Both the position numbers and the translations under genes were made by a program. Shown one piece after another: positions 44,240 to 52,922 of a DNA stretch of 64,000 nucleotides (position 1 is the first letter of the stretch; each line of letters starts with the position of its first letter). Source of the stretch: JAPPHA01 sp965242975. GTDB taxonomy: Bacteria > Pseudomonadota > Alphaproteobacteria > Rhodobacterales > Rhodobacteraceae. The notes beneath the pieces were generated by a model. The model did no database searches. It saw nothing but the letters and a program-made list of their open reading frames with translations, and was not told the origin of the DNA. Location of the stretch: the NCBI GenBank assembly GCA_965242975.1, contig CBDETS010000007.1, positions 2,790,001 to 2,854,000 of the forward strand, read 5' to 3'.

Positions 44240-45370
44240 CATCGTGGTCCGGACCCGCCGACCTCGGACATGTCCGGAAACACGCGCATCGATCGCGTTG
44301 CGCAACGGGATCATCCGGGTTTGCGCAAATCTGTTCCGGCCGTGCTGTCTCCGTGGCCACGTTCTGGATTCCCCGTACTGCGGCCGCGCGATAGAGGCCG
44401 GCCGGGGCTGACCGATCGCCTGCCACGGGCAACGGCGCGTCACCGAATGAGGAGAATCCCAACCGGAATCACGGCACGGCCTGGTGCCCGAACGTGCCGG
44501 TTGGCGAGCCCCGCCGCGATGACATCGGCTTCCCCGTCTACAGGCGGGCAAGGATGCGGCGCCCTTCATTTGAAACCTGACCGGCATCCGAAATCTTCTG
44601 AGGTCGCTTGCCTTGGCGCTTCATGACGATCTGCCACATCGCGCGCCCTCGATTGCCCCGAACTGACCGGTCAGCGCCGGCTTCACGCAACAGTTTTACG
44701 GATTTCATCATGTCCGCGGGATTCGGGCCGCCGTTCCGGGCCAGGACGTGAAAAGGCGGCCATTGGCATTTGCGGGTGATCCCTTTGGGGTGACACCACG
44801 TTCCGGGAGCGGTCGGCCGAACCCAGCCTGCGCCCAAAAAACTGCTGGTTCATATCGTTCTTGGCCGGGCAGGGTGCCTCTTGAGCAAACCTTGACCGGG
44901 AGGAAATTTCCTGTCCCGGCTTGTCCGTGAATCACCGAAAGGACTGTCGGAAGTCAACGTGGGACAAATCCGCCGTTTCAGGCCTGACCACTACGGGACC
45001 CAACACTCGGACTCGATACCGATTTCACCGCCCGGACCCTCCCGCGGAATGTCGAGGTTCGTGGGGGTACCGCGAAGGCCGGTGGGGCATTTCCGCTCGA
45101 ACTGCAGCAAGTTGAAGCAAGACATTCGGGAGCGCACCATCATTGAACCGCCGCGGAAACGGGGCAGGACAGTTTGCGACGAGGCCAGTTGACGCTGGTG
45201 CCGCGGAACTTGGCCTGACGTTCGTTCCCGTCCCCCGCCTCAACTTCGTTCTCGAAGTCCTCGGGCAAGACCATTGGCAAAAGAGTGTCGAAGGAACGGG
45301 ATACGCGACGCGTAATTTCCGCATGGCGCGGTCTTTTCGGTGATCCTGGTTGAAAACGCCAGTCATGCGG
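44240..45370. other. Long gap between catabolic locus and pilus module
   Basis: About 1.1 kb with no convincing intact gene. A minus-strand frame at 44538-44837 resembles an ankyrin repeat remnant and is listed separately. Other open frames are short and Arg/Pro-rich. This is the border between the metabolic region and the pilus/transfer module, but no tRNA or duplicated attachment site was recognised. Confidence 0.4.
44538..44837 (-). pseudogene. Ankyrin-repeat-like remnant
   Basis: A 99-codon minus frame contains PPFHVLARNGGPNPADMMKS followed directly by VKLLREAGADRSVRGNRG, which fits the ankyrin consensus (PLHxAAxNG ... VxLLLxAGADxxVRDxxG) for one repeat and part of the next. The remaining ends do not look like a protein. 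If real it is the degraded end of an ankyrin repeat gene. Confidence 0.3.
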
Positions 45371-45964
45371 CTAACGCCGAGGCAAGGCTTTCTTTGGCGG
45401 CTTCCTTTGCTGCCAACTCCGGGCGCTTACACATGTTGAGCCCCGTAAGAAATCAGCTATCGCACTGATGACAGGGGACTTTTCACGGATTCGGCAAAGC
45501 GTTTCCATTCGGGTCTCGAATGTCTTTTCACGACAAAACGACGGCGTCACGACCAAGCGCCAGAAACCCACGATTCGATCACGCGGCAGTGGTCCGAATA
45601 CCCGGCTGTCGAGCGCGAACGTTCCGCCACCTCTCAAGATCACCCCTTGATCAACCTCCGCGATGATACGTTTGATGACCGGCGTGCCTGGTGGATTGTC
45701 CACACCGCACAGGGACCGATCGTGTTTGACCCAAGCAGGTAATTCCGGCAGGCAAAAGGTCACGAACCCGGCGGCCGAAGGGTCTGCCCTGACATAGAGG
45801 CCGGGCGGCACGCTTTGTGATGTATTGATCAGAAGTCGATCCCGGCCGAGCGCCATGGCGGCGATGCAGGCGCAGACCAGCATGAGAGCCGCGGAAACGA
45901 AGACCGTTCCACGCCTGGGAAACCACTCAACGTGTGACGTGCAATGACGGTTTTCACGAGTCAC
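45371..45964 (-). CDS. TraF-like conjugative transfer signal peptidase (S26 family)
   Basis: 197 residues using GTG at 45964, which overlaps the end of the coupling protein gene by 11 bases. One membrane segment (FVSAALMLVCACIAAMAL). The S26 catalytic dyad is Ser51 (INTSQSVPPGLY) and Lys98 (GTPVIKRII). In conjugative systems TraF-type enzymes mature or cyclise the pilin. An in-frame ATG at 46099 would give 242 residues and overlap more. The last gene of this module in the window. Confidence 0.85.
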   Translation of the reverse strand: MTRENRHCTSHVEWFPRRGTVFVSAALMLVCACIAAMALGRDRLLINTSQSVPPGLYVRADPSAAGFVTFCLPELPAWVKHDRSLCGVDNPPGTPVIKRIIAEVDQGVILRGGGTFALDSRVFGPLPRDRIVGFWRLVVTPSFCREKTFETRMETLCRIREKSPVISAIADFLRGSTCVSARSWQQRKPPKKALPRR

Positions 45965-48900
45965 GGCGATAAGGGCCGGCCGTTCCGGAGATCTTTCCAC
46001 GTCCGTCCACGAGAATCCGGTGTATCGGAGATGAGCGGTCATCCGGGATAAACACGATTGACAGGCAATCCGGGTAATCGATTCCCGGGCCGAGCGCACC
46101 GGGCAAAAGGACTCCGACCGAAGTGCCCCGCGGTTGCCTGAGAAACGGCTCGGATAGAACCTGCCTGGCCATCGCGTTCATGTTGGCGTCGAGAGCGATC
46201 GATCTCTCAATCAAGCTGTCATAGACGATGTTTCGGTGTATCGCGGCCCCAAGCCCGCGCAGGTCGCTGTCGTCCCGGTCGCCATCGCACTGGTCGCCAG
46301 GTGCATCCGCGGAACCCGTTTCACGCTCATGTCCGTTTCCGGAGTGGCCGAATTCACCGCCATACCCGTCATGTCCCCAAGCCGTTTCGACATGTTCGAA
46401 TTCCGCACCGGGAACCAGGCCTGCACCCAACTGTCGTCCCGTTACCGATCGACCGCGACCCGCCCGACAGGCGCCTCGGAAACGAAACACCGACAAGATC
46501 CCGGCACCGGCCTGGACGACACGCCGAAGAGGTCGCCAGAGATGGCCTTCTTCGGGTAACGCGCGAACCGAGCACGCTCTGGTTGACACGAGTTCTCCGT
46601 CCTCTGTCGCTTCGGCAACGGATCCGTTTGATTGTTCGGCAAGGCGGCCTTCCTGTTCCCTTTTCGTTGCCGAAGTCGGACACGGGTTCGTCCTGCCAGC
46701 CCTGGCGCTGTCGTTTGCGGCAGGCACCGGTGCCGTTCCACGTGCATCGGAACAGTTACCTTCCTCCTGCACTGTCTGACGTGCCGAACCGGCAGTTCCG
46801 GAATTGGCGGCAACGGCTTCACGCTCCTGGGCCCCGAGACCGGTTCCGGCGAGGTCCGGCTGAGGATCCGTAATTGCCTTCCGCTTCTGCTTCGACTTCC
46901 GCTCAGGACCGGGCAGCAGCCTTGCCATGTCCTCTTCGATCGGGCCCAGGTCTTCCGGCAGGTCGCACGCGAGTGCGCCCCCTCCATGATCGCCGACGAC
47001 ATCTGTCTTCGGTATCGGCTTCCCGGCGGCGCCGGTTGATCGCGGGACGTCGGACTCATCACTTTGCCCGGCCGCTGGGGAACATACGCCGCGACCATGT
47101 GCCTCATCGCATCCGCCGGGCACGGCACCGGGCGGAGGCCGCTGACAAGGGCCCCGCCGACCCGTTCTGTCGGCGGCATCCCCGGGTGAAGGCTTCTCCC
47201 CTGCCGTTTCCCCGGTTTCAGCCTGTTCGTCGGAACCCGGCACGCTCCGTGCCGCGGACGGCTCGGTCGACCCGGGGTGGTTCGGCTGATCCGGTTCCAG
47301 CCGGGACCCCGGCCCCGGACTGGAACGGGACTCCCCGAGCACGATTTCCTCGTCTCCCGTACGCGCCGTGTCCGAAACACGGTGAACGCCTTCCCTCTCC
47401 TTCAAGCTGTTCGCGTTCGTGACAAGCTCCAGCATGTCATTCCGGGTGAACCAGATGGCCTTCGACGCGCATATCGGAGCCATTCCCGTGGCCAGGATGA
47501 TCGCCGACTCCGGCGGTAGTTTCCGAAGTTCCGACGGTTGAATGAGCTCGGTCTCCCGCAACTGGTTCGAAACCGACGACCCCGCGCTTCCGGAAAACGG
47601 CATGAATATCTGGCTGCTTCTCTGGTGCGACGACGACGCCGTCTCGACCGTCCGGCGCCCGATCATGCGGCTGAGTGCCTGGGCCTGGACCGCGTTTTGA
47701 ACGGGCCCGATCACGACCGCGTCGACCGAGTTTTCCCACGCGCCGGCGCCGTGCGGGCCATAGCACTCAACCAGTTGCTGATAGGACTGGAAAATCTGCA
47801 TCAGGTGGATACCGTACGCACGGGCTTCGTCACGTACCGAAACCAGGTGGTCCATCCTTCGAAGCGCCCGGGCCTCGTCGATGATGAACAGTCGGTGGTC
47901 GAACGTGCCGTCGGTTGCTCCAGGGACAGAGTCCCTGATGGCCCGAACGAGGCTGCCGATGAGCACGCGCGCGATTTCCGGCGAGCTCTGGCTGACATCG
48001 GTCGAAATCCGAATGTAAATGTCGGTCTTCGGGTCAAGGACACGCGTGACGAGTTCCTCGCCCGACACCTCCGGCGATTCGACAAAGCCGCGCGTCGTTG
48101 TCTTTCCGGCCCACTCGAGGCCGTTGACGACCGTTGCGACGATACTCGAGAACTGCCGATCTTCCGTGTGCGCCATCTCGGAAAGCCCGACGGGAATGTA
48201 ATCCTCGCCCGAGCCCCCTTTTCTGTATTCTTCCGCCGCTTCCAGGAACTCCGCCCGAATGACGTCCGGAGGACGGGCAAGGCAGCGGTACGCCGCGGCC
48301 GGGATGTTGCGGTCGCATCCGAGATCGCGGAAATACGCCAGGAGCGCGGTGAGCAACCGAAGCGCCTTGCGGTGGAAAAATGCCGCAGCGTCCGATCGGT
48401 CCTCGCCCGAGGTGATCAGCATGAACTCGGCCAGGTTGGAGAACACGGTCCCGTCTCCCGGGCTGATCGTGGTCAGGAGCTTGATCGGGTCGAGCCCCGA
48501 CTCGGCAGTGATCAGCCAGGGGCGCCTCCCGGAAACGCGCCGGACTTCGGCCGTCCGGTCGTAAATCTCGCCTTTCGGATCAATGACGATCAAGGGCCCG
48601 GCGTAGGTAAGCGCATTGGGAATGGCAATGCCGGCCGACTTGAAACTCCCCGATCCAGAGAAAACCAGGCTGTGGGCATTGCCCTTGCGGGGATCGAGCG
48701 CAATCAACCGGCCCGTACCCTGCCTGCCCCAGCTCTCCCGGTCTTCCGCGTCAAAGTGCCGGCCGCTCCGCGGATCGGTCAACTCCCCGAGGATGATCCC
48801 GCCGTCGTTCGAAAACCGGCGCCGGACGTCGTCGGGTGCTGCCCATTCGGCGTCTGACAGCACCCGGACCGACCGCACCCGCGCCTTCGACCGGGCGAGG

Positions 48901-49424
48901 TCGTGCAGCCGCTGCAAAGCAGCCATGAGCTGGTAGGTGAAGATCGAAACGAGCGTTGTCATCGCCAGGGCCGACATGGAAAACCGCGCGACACGGTAGG
49001 GTGTCGGTTCGAACCCGCCGTACGGAATCAATGCGATTTCATTGGCGAATGTTCGGAGATTGTGGCCGACGGACACGCCGCCGGCCAGATCCGTGTGCGG
49101 AGACAACAGGACTCCCGCGGCCCAGGCCAGGAGAAGCCATGCCCACCTCCGGGTACGCGGGCACAGGTCCGGGTAACCGGCAAGCACGGGAATACAGGTG
49201 GCGGGAAGAACGGCAAGAACGACCGGCTCAACCCAATGGGCCGGCCACGACGCATGGTGCACCAGGGCCGTAAACCCTGCGTATGGCGCACCGACGAGCA
49301 CCAGAGTGGCGACAGCCCCCCGAACGAGCGCCCGGGCGGCCCGATTCAAGCAATCGCCGGAAAATCGTGACCGCAAGCGCCCCGTCGCTGCACGCACCCG
49401 GTCCGCCACGCCGTCATTCGCCAC
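45954..49424 (-). CDS. VirD4/TraG-type conjugation coupling protein with very long C-terminal extension
   Basis: 1156 residues. Four hydrophobic segments lie in residues 30-170. The ATPase core follows: Walker A FSGSGSFKSAG (255-265), DPKGEIYDRT (282-291), Walker B LFIIDEARAL (512-521) and a downstream IFQSYQQL motif. These are typical of type IV coupling proteins that bring DNA to a secretion channel. The core ends near residue 690. Residues about 700-1060 are low-complexity Pro/Gly/Glu/Arg-rich sequence, then about 90 compact residues (VYDSLIERSIALDANMNAMA onwards) close the protein. Usual length is 600-750. Overlaps the prepilin peptidase gene by 11 bases. Confidence 0.9.
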   Translation of the reverse strand: MANDGVADRVRAATGRLRSRFSGDCLNRAARALVRGAVATLVLVGAPYAGFTALVHHASWPAHWVEPVVLAVLPATCIPVLAGYPDLCPRTRRWAWLLLAWAAGVLLSPHTDLAGGVSVGHNLRTFANEIALIPYGGFEPTPYRVARFSMSALAMTTLVSIFTYQLMAALQRLHDLARSKARVRSVRVLSDAEWAAPDDVRRRFSNDGGIILGELTDPRSGRHFDAEDRESWGRQGTGRLIALDPRKGNAHSLVFSGSGSFKSAGIAIPNALTYAGPLIVIDPKGEIYDRTAEVRRVSGRRPWLITAESGLDPIKLLTTISPGDGTVFSNLAEFMLITSGEDRSDAAAFFHRKALRLLTALLAYFRDLGCDRNIPAAAYRCLARPPDVIRAEFLEAAEEYRKGGSGEDYIPVGLSEMAHTEDRQFSSIVATVVNGLEWAGKTTTRGFVESPEVSGEELVTRVLDPKTDIYIRISTDVSQSSPEIARVLIGSLVRAIRDSVPGATDGTFDHRLFIIDEARALRRMDHLVSVRDEARAYGIHLMQIFQSYQQLVECYGPHGAGAWENSVDAVVIGPVQNAVQAQALSRMIGRRTVETASSSHQRSSQIFMPFSGSAGSSVSNQLRETELIQPSELRKLPPESAIILATGMAPICASKAIWFTRNDMLELVTNANSLKEREGVHRVSDTARTGDEEIVLGESRSSPGPGSRLEPDQPNHPGSTEPSAARSVPGSDEQAETGETAGEKPSPGDAADRTGRRGPCQRPPPGAVPGGCDEAHGRGVCSPAAGQSDESDVPRSTGAAGKPIPKTDVVGDHGGGALACDLPEDLGPIEEDMARLLPGPERKSKQKRKAITDPQPDLAGTGLGAQEREAVAANSGTAGSARQTVQEEGNCSDARGTAPVPAANDSARAGRTNPCPTSATKREQEGRLAEQSNGSVAEATEDGELVSTRACSVRALPEEGHLWRPLRRVVQAGAGILSVFRFRGACRAGRGRSVTGRQLGAGLVPGAEFEHVETAWGHDGYGGEFGHSGNGHERETGSADAPGDQCDGDRDDSDLRGLGAAIHRNIVYDSLIERSIALDANMNAMARQVLSEPFLRQPRGTSVGVLLPGALGPGIDYPDCLSIVFIPDDRSSPIHRILVDGRGKISGTAGPYRRDS

Positions 49425-49902
49425 GCCAGAGGTCGCCCAGGTGCCGGAACCAATCGGTATCGAAGTCCGGCGAGGTGAGTCCGATCACCGCGGCAACGAC
49501 GATCGGCGGCGCCAGCGGGAACCTGGACCGGAACACCGGACGGTTTCGGCGAACCGCGTAGGTCACGGCAATCACCGCGCCGCACACCAACAAGGTCATT
49601 GCGAAGACCGGCAGGTTTCGTGAGCCGGCAAGCACGCAGACGAACATCAGCGCCCAATCCCCCGCCCCCGGCTTTCGAAGCCAGCGCAACCAGACCAGGC
49701 ACGCCATCGAGAGCGTTATCGTCGCCGAAACGGCTGCGGCCACGAGAACCGCCGGTGATCCGTCTTTCAACCAGATCAACAACGCGACGACCAACCCCAT
49801 GACCGCCAGTGTTTCGTATTCGACGATGAAACTCCGGCAGTCGACCCAGGAAAGGCGCAACGCGACTCCGGCGAGGACAACATACGCGACCGACTCGGTC
49901 AT
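49414..49902 (-). CDS. Prepilin peptidase (A24 family, short form)
   Basis: 162 residues with several membrane segments. The aspartic protease residues are D21 (LSWVDCRSF) and D82 in the GxGD motif (KPGAGDWALM). The long N-terminal methylation domain of PilD is absent, as in PilU/TadV-type enzymes. It would cleave the PilS-like and PilV-like prepilins encoded upstream. It overlaps both neighbours by a few bases. Confidence 0.85.
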   Translation of the reverse strand: MTESVAYVVLAGVALRLSWVDCRSFIVEYETLAVMGLVVALLIWLKDGSPAVLVAAAVSATITLSMACLVWLRWLRKPGAGDWALMFVCVLAGSRNLPVFAMTLLVCGAVIAVTYAVRRNRPVFRSRFPLAPPIVVAAVIGLTSPDFDTDWFRHLGDLWRGE

Positions 49903-50279
49903 TGCTCAGGCACGGGGCGAAAGGTTGCCGTCAGCTGCGCGCACCAGGGCGCCGGAAGCACCATTTCGCAGATCGACACGGGAAGCCTCAGCGCGTGAGC
50001 CGCCAATGGATCGCGGCGGGCAAAGCCGATAAGTTCCTCCTGGATGCGCGTGATCTCGGCCAGGACCGAAACCCGGTCTTCCAGGATGGCGGCGAGCTCC
50101 GGAAATCCGCGACGACCCGGTAACGTCAGGCCGTCCGGGGTAGCAATGCGTTCCAGTCCCGGTACGAACTCGACCGGTGCGGTTGAAATCAGGCCGTCCC
50201 CGTCAACGACCGGAGGCGGGTCGCACAGGGCACCCGAGGCAAGTGCAACCGCAAGCGTGGCGCTCAACAACCGGTGCAC
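49899..50279 (-). CDS. Small exported protein of the pilus cluster, unknown function
   Basis: 126 residues from ATG 50279 (MHRLLSATLAVALASGALC), a clear signal peptide. The mature part has two cysteines (ICEMVLPAPWCAQL) that could form a disulfide. No family recognised. It overlaps both the PilV-like gene and the prepilin peptidase gene, so it is part of the operon. Confidence 0.75.
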   Translation of the reverse strand: MHRLLSATLAVALASGALCDPPPVVDGDGLISTAPVEFVPGLERIATPDGLTLPGRRGFPELAAILEDRVSVLAEITRIQEELIGFARRDPLAAHALRLPVSICEMVLPAPWCAQLTATFRPVPEQ

Positions 50280-51337
50280 GAGTTGGTTGCCACCGTGTCA
50301 GCGATGAGGCTCGGAACCGTCAGCGAGCCGTTGAAAACCGCATGATCCATCACCACCTCGCCGAGGTTCAGGGAATCTGCGGACAACTCCTGGTCGACCA
50401 CCAGCGTCATGACGTCGGCCGCTCCGGACACGACCAGGTTTGCCGTGGTGGCCGTTTCGATGACAGCCGAATCCGCCGAAACCGTATCCGCAAAGACAGT
50501 CGTCGCGCTGACCTCCATCGCCTCAACGCGCTCGGCCGTCAGGATTCCGTTCACCGACAGGTCGCCGTTCACTTCAAGGACATCGGCTTCAAGGGTTCCT
50601 TCCACCGTCAGGTTCCCGGCCAGGTCAACCTGGACCGCTTCAAGGCTCGCGATGCCCGTTATTCCGTTGCCGTTCATCTCGAGCGGCGCCTCCAACCTGT
50701 TGAGTTCGGGGCGCCCGGTGACGGCGAACCGGTGCAGATACGGAGATATGTGGAGGCGATCTGAAATGTGCCGGACAGCTCCAAGCTCTCCGCGAAACCC
50801 GTCCCCGGTCGCATCAATGATGTCCTCGATGCCATAGGTGAACTCCCAGCCACGGAGTTCTTCGGGCGCGTGCACATCGACTCGACCGACCAGTTGCGCA
50901 TATGCGTCCGGCCGCGGGACCGATCGCACGATCCCTCCTGTCGGCGAACTCGTCAGCAGTATCACGAACAGGTCGTTTCCCGTCGGCGCGTGCAGAAACA
51001 CGCGGATTGTCTGGCGCAGCGGCGTCGTCGGAATCCCCGGCTGCGATACGTCGCCATCGGAAATCATGTCGACCCAACTCAGTTCCTCGACCCGTGCGGT
51101 GGTCGCGGCAACCCTGGGGTGCAGCCGGAGGAATTCGACTTCGGCCCACTCGCCGACGTCGTCGGCAAGGCGCGAGAGTTGGCCCGCCGTCCGCTGGACC
51201 GCCTGCCGCTCCATGAAACCGGCGACAACCCGTGAACCGGCCGAAAACAACGCCCCGAGGACGACCAGCATGAGAACCGTTTCAACCAGGTTGGTGCCGC
51301 GACGACGGCTCTTCCAGGCGAAGATCACGGAGCACAT
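50264..51337 (-). CDS. PilV-like type IVb minor pilin/tip adhesin
   Basis: 357 residues from ATG 51337, overlapping the previous gene by 13 bases. The prepilin leader is followed by G-TNLVETVLMLVVLGALF, with Glu at +5 of the mature protein. The middle part is like R64 PilV (VEFLRLHPRVAATTARVEEL, RVFLHAPTGNDLFVI). The C-terminal 150 residues show repeated short strands (LEAVQVDLAGNLTVEGTLEA, LEVNGDLSVNGILTAERVEA), a likely beta-solenoid. It ends with NSCTGC. In R64 the PilV end is switched by a shufflon; no inverted 19-bp repeat or recombinase gene was seen here. Confidence 0.8.
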   Translation of the reverse strand: MCSVIFAWKSRRRGTNLVETVLMLVVLGALFSAGSRVVAGFMERQAVQRTAGQLSRLADDVGEWAEVEFLRLHPRVAATTARVEELSWVDMISDGDVSQPGIPTTPLRQTIRVFLHAPTGNDLFVILLTSSPTGGIVRSVPRPDAYAQLVGRVDVHAPEELRGWEFTYGIEDIIDATGDGFRGELGAVRHISDRLHISPYLHRFAVTGRPELNRLEAPLEMNGNGITGIASLEAVQVDLAGNLTVEGTLEADVLEVNGDLSVNGILTAERVEAMEVSATTVFADTVSADSAVIETATTANLVVSGAADVMTLVVDQELSADSLNLGEVVMDHAVFNGSLTVPSLIADTVATNSCTGC

Positions 51338-52317
51338 CCGACGCACTCCTGTCTGATCGTCAGCTCTTCGACCGACACCTTCCCGTGAGCCCTCGCCGAA
51401 CGGGCGAAGGCATCTGAGACCGAAGCCCGGCCAAGGCCGATCAGTTCGTCCGCTACCGGAACCAGGATGCGCGCCCCGAGACCGGCCCCCATAGTCACCT
51501 GCCCCCCGGCCAGATCTTCGGCAGCCAGGGTGAGCGATACGTCGAGCTGTCCGGCACGCAACGTGCCGGTCGCCTGTGTCGGCGCTCCGGACGGAACCGT
51601 GACAGCAATCGAGACCGGGGATTCGGCACCACCGATCTGCCCCGAAATGCTGCCGGCTCGACCGACCGCCGTTCCCTGGACCGAGACTTCGCCTGCCGCT
51701 GCCGATTCGATTTTGGCAGCGGATTCCGTACGTACGCGCATCCATCGACCCGAGACCGCAATCGCCGTTCCGACGTCCCGCAACCCGGCGGCCTCGAGGT
51801 CGGTATGGATGTCCGGTGCGCTCCTGCGCACCAGTTCCGCCCGCACAACCGGAACCTCTCCGAGGGCGAGGATGAGCGGTGAGACCACGCGGTCCCTGCC
51901 CAGCCATTCACCGATCCGGTTTCCGAGTGCCGTTGCCGCACCTGACGGCAAGGACGGCCAGGAGAAGATCAGGACATCGTCGCCGTTTGTGACAACCCTG
52001 TATTCGTAGTCGACCCGGCGTCGGACGGTCACATGCGGCAGCAAGCCGCCGGCGACCGGATCGGACCCTGTCACCGAAGCCGCTTCCGCGATCATCCTGA
52101 CCTGCCGGTATATGGCCGAACCGGTTGCATCCGAACGGTCTCGTTCGATTGCGGCGACCAGCCTGTCCATGACGAATGCAGCGACCAGCAGGGCAAGCAG
52201 CATTGTCAGCAACGCGAGACCGGTCCGCCTTGCCGGGCGAACGCGGATTCCCATCCTCGTCCGATCGCTGCGTCGACCCGCGGGGCGAGACGGGAGCGTG
52301 GTTCCACGCCCCGTCAC
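51325..52317 (-). CDS. Membrane-anchored pilus cluster protein, unknown
   Basis: 330 residues starting with GTG at 52317 in a GTGA overlap with the pilin gene. One N-terminal membrane segment (TGLALLTMLLALLVAAFVMD) is followed by a large exported part rich in beta strands. The last residues ECVGCAP have two cysteines. It lacks a prepilin cleavage site. It sits between the pilin and PilV-like genes and probably belongs to the pilus tip or base. Confidence 0.75.
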   Translation of the reverse strand: MTGRGTTLPSRPAGRRSDRTRMGIRVRPARRTGLALLTMLLALLVAAFVMDRLVAAIERDRSDATGSAIYRQVRMIAEAASVTGSDPVAGGLLPHVTVRRRVDYEYRVVTNGDDVLIFSWPSLPSGAATALGNRIGEWLGRDRVVSPLILALGEVPVVRAELVRRSAPDIHTDLEAAGLRDVGTAIAVSGRWMRVRTESAAKIESAAAGEVSVQGTAVGRAGSISGQIGGAESPVSIAVTVPSGAPTQATGTLRAGQLDVSLTLAAEDLAGGQVTMGAGLGARILVPVADELIGLGRASVSDAFARSARAHGKVSVEELTIRQECVGCAP

Positions 52318-52901
52318 CGGAAGGTCAATGCGACGTCCTCATCGTCGTCGCATGCGGCGGAAATGTCCGAAATCGACGCAGGCATCGCCAGTGCGGAACT
52401 GCCGATCGTGATCTCCGCCAGTGAAGACTCCTCCGAATCCTGGTCCGCGTAATTCGACACCAGGTCGATGCAGTTGGCTTCCGACATTGCCTCGACCGTG
52501 ATGTCGAACGTGTTGCTGTCTCCGTCAACCGAAACGTTGTCGCCAAACGGCGTGACGATGCTGATGGTCGTGTTGTCATCCTCGTCCGTCGCGGACCGCC
52601 GTCCCTTGGACGGGATCATCTTGGCGTCCTCGAGCGTCTCGATCAGGCCTCCGCTTCCATAGGATGCCCCGTTTCGGTGCAGGTCCGACACCGCAGCGAA
52701 GACCTCGTTGACGAGTTGCGCCGTTTGAAGGCGCTTCTGCCTGTTGTCGACATTGTTGTAGGCGAGAACCGCCCCGGCCATGATGACCGCGGCGAGCGTC
52801 AGGTAGAGAAGGAAGTCGACAAGGCTTACGCCGCGCCTCCGTTGTACGGAACGCATGGCCGGACAGGCGGCACGCCAGGTCCTTGAAGTGGTGGTCGTCA
52901 T
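52314..52901 (-). CDS. PilS-like type IVb major pilin
   Basis: 195 residues from ATG 52901, which has GGGAG as ribosome binding site; a shorter start at 52856 gives a 9-residue leader. The prepilin cleavage site is RRRG-VSLVDFLLYLTLAAVI, with Asp instead of Glu at +5. Two cysteines (EANCIDLV, SAACDDD) would form the C-terminal disulfide loop of type IVb pilins. It is probably the main subunit of the pilus. Confidence 0.85.
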   Translation of the reverse strand: MTTTTSRTWRAACPAMRSVQRRRGVSLVDFLLYLTLAAVIMAGAVLAYNNVDNRQKRLQTAQLVNEVFAAVSDLHRNGASYGSGGLIETLEDAKMIPSKGRRSATDEDDNTTISIVTPFGDNVSVDGDSNTFDITVEAMSEANCIDLVSNYADQDSEESSLAEITIGSSALAMPASISDISAACDDDEDVALTFR

Positions 52902-52922
52902 ATTTGGTCTCCCAACAAAATT

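Noticed and set aside
47538..48857. 439-codon plus-strand frame opposite the coupling protein
   Set aside because: Antisense shadow of the VirD4-type ATPase core; no motif of its own.
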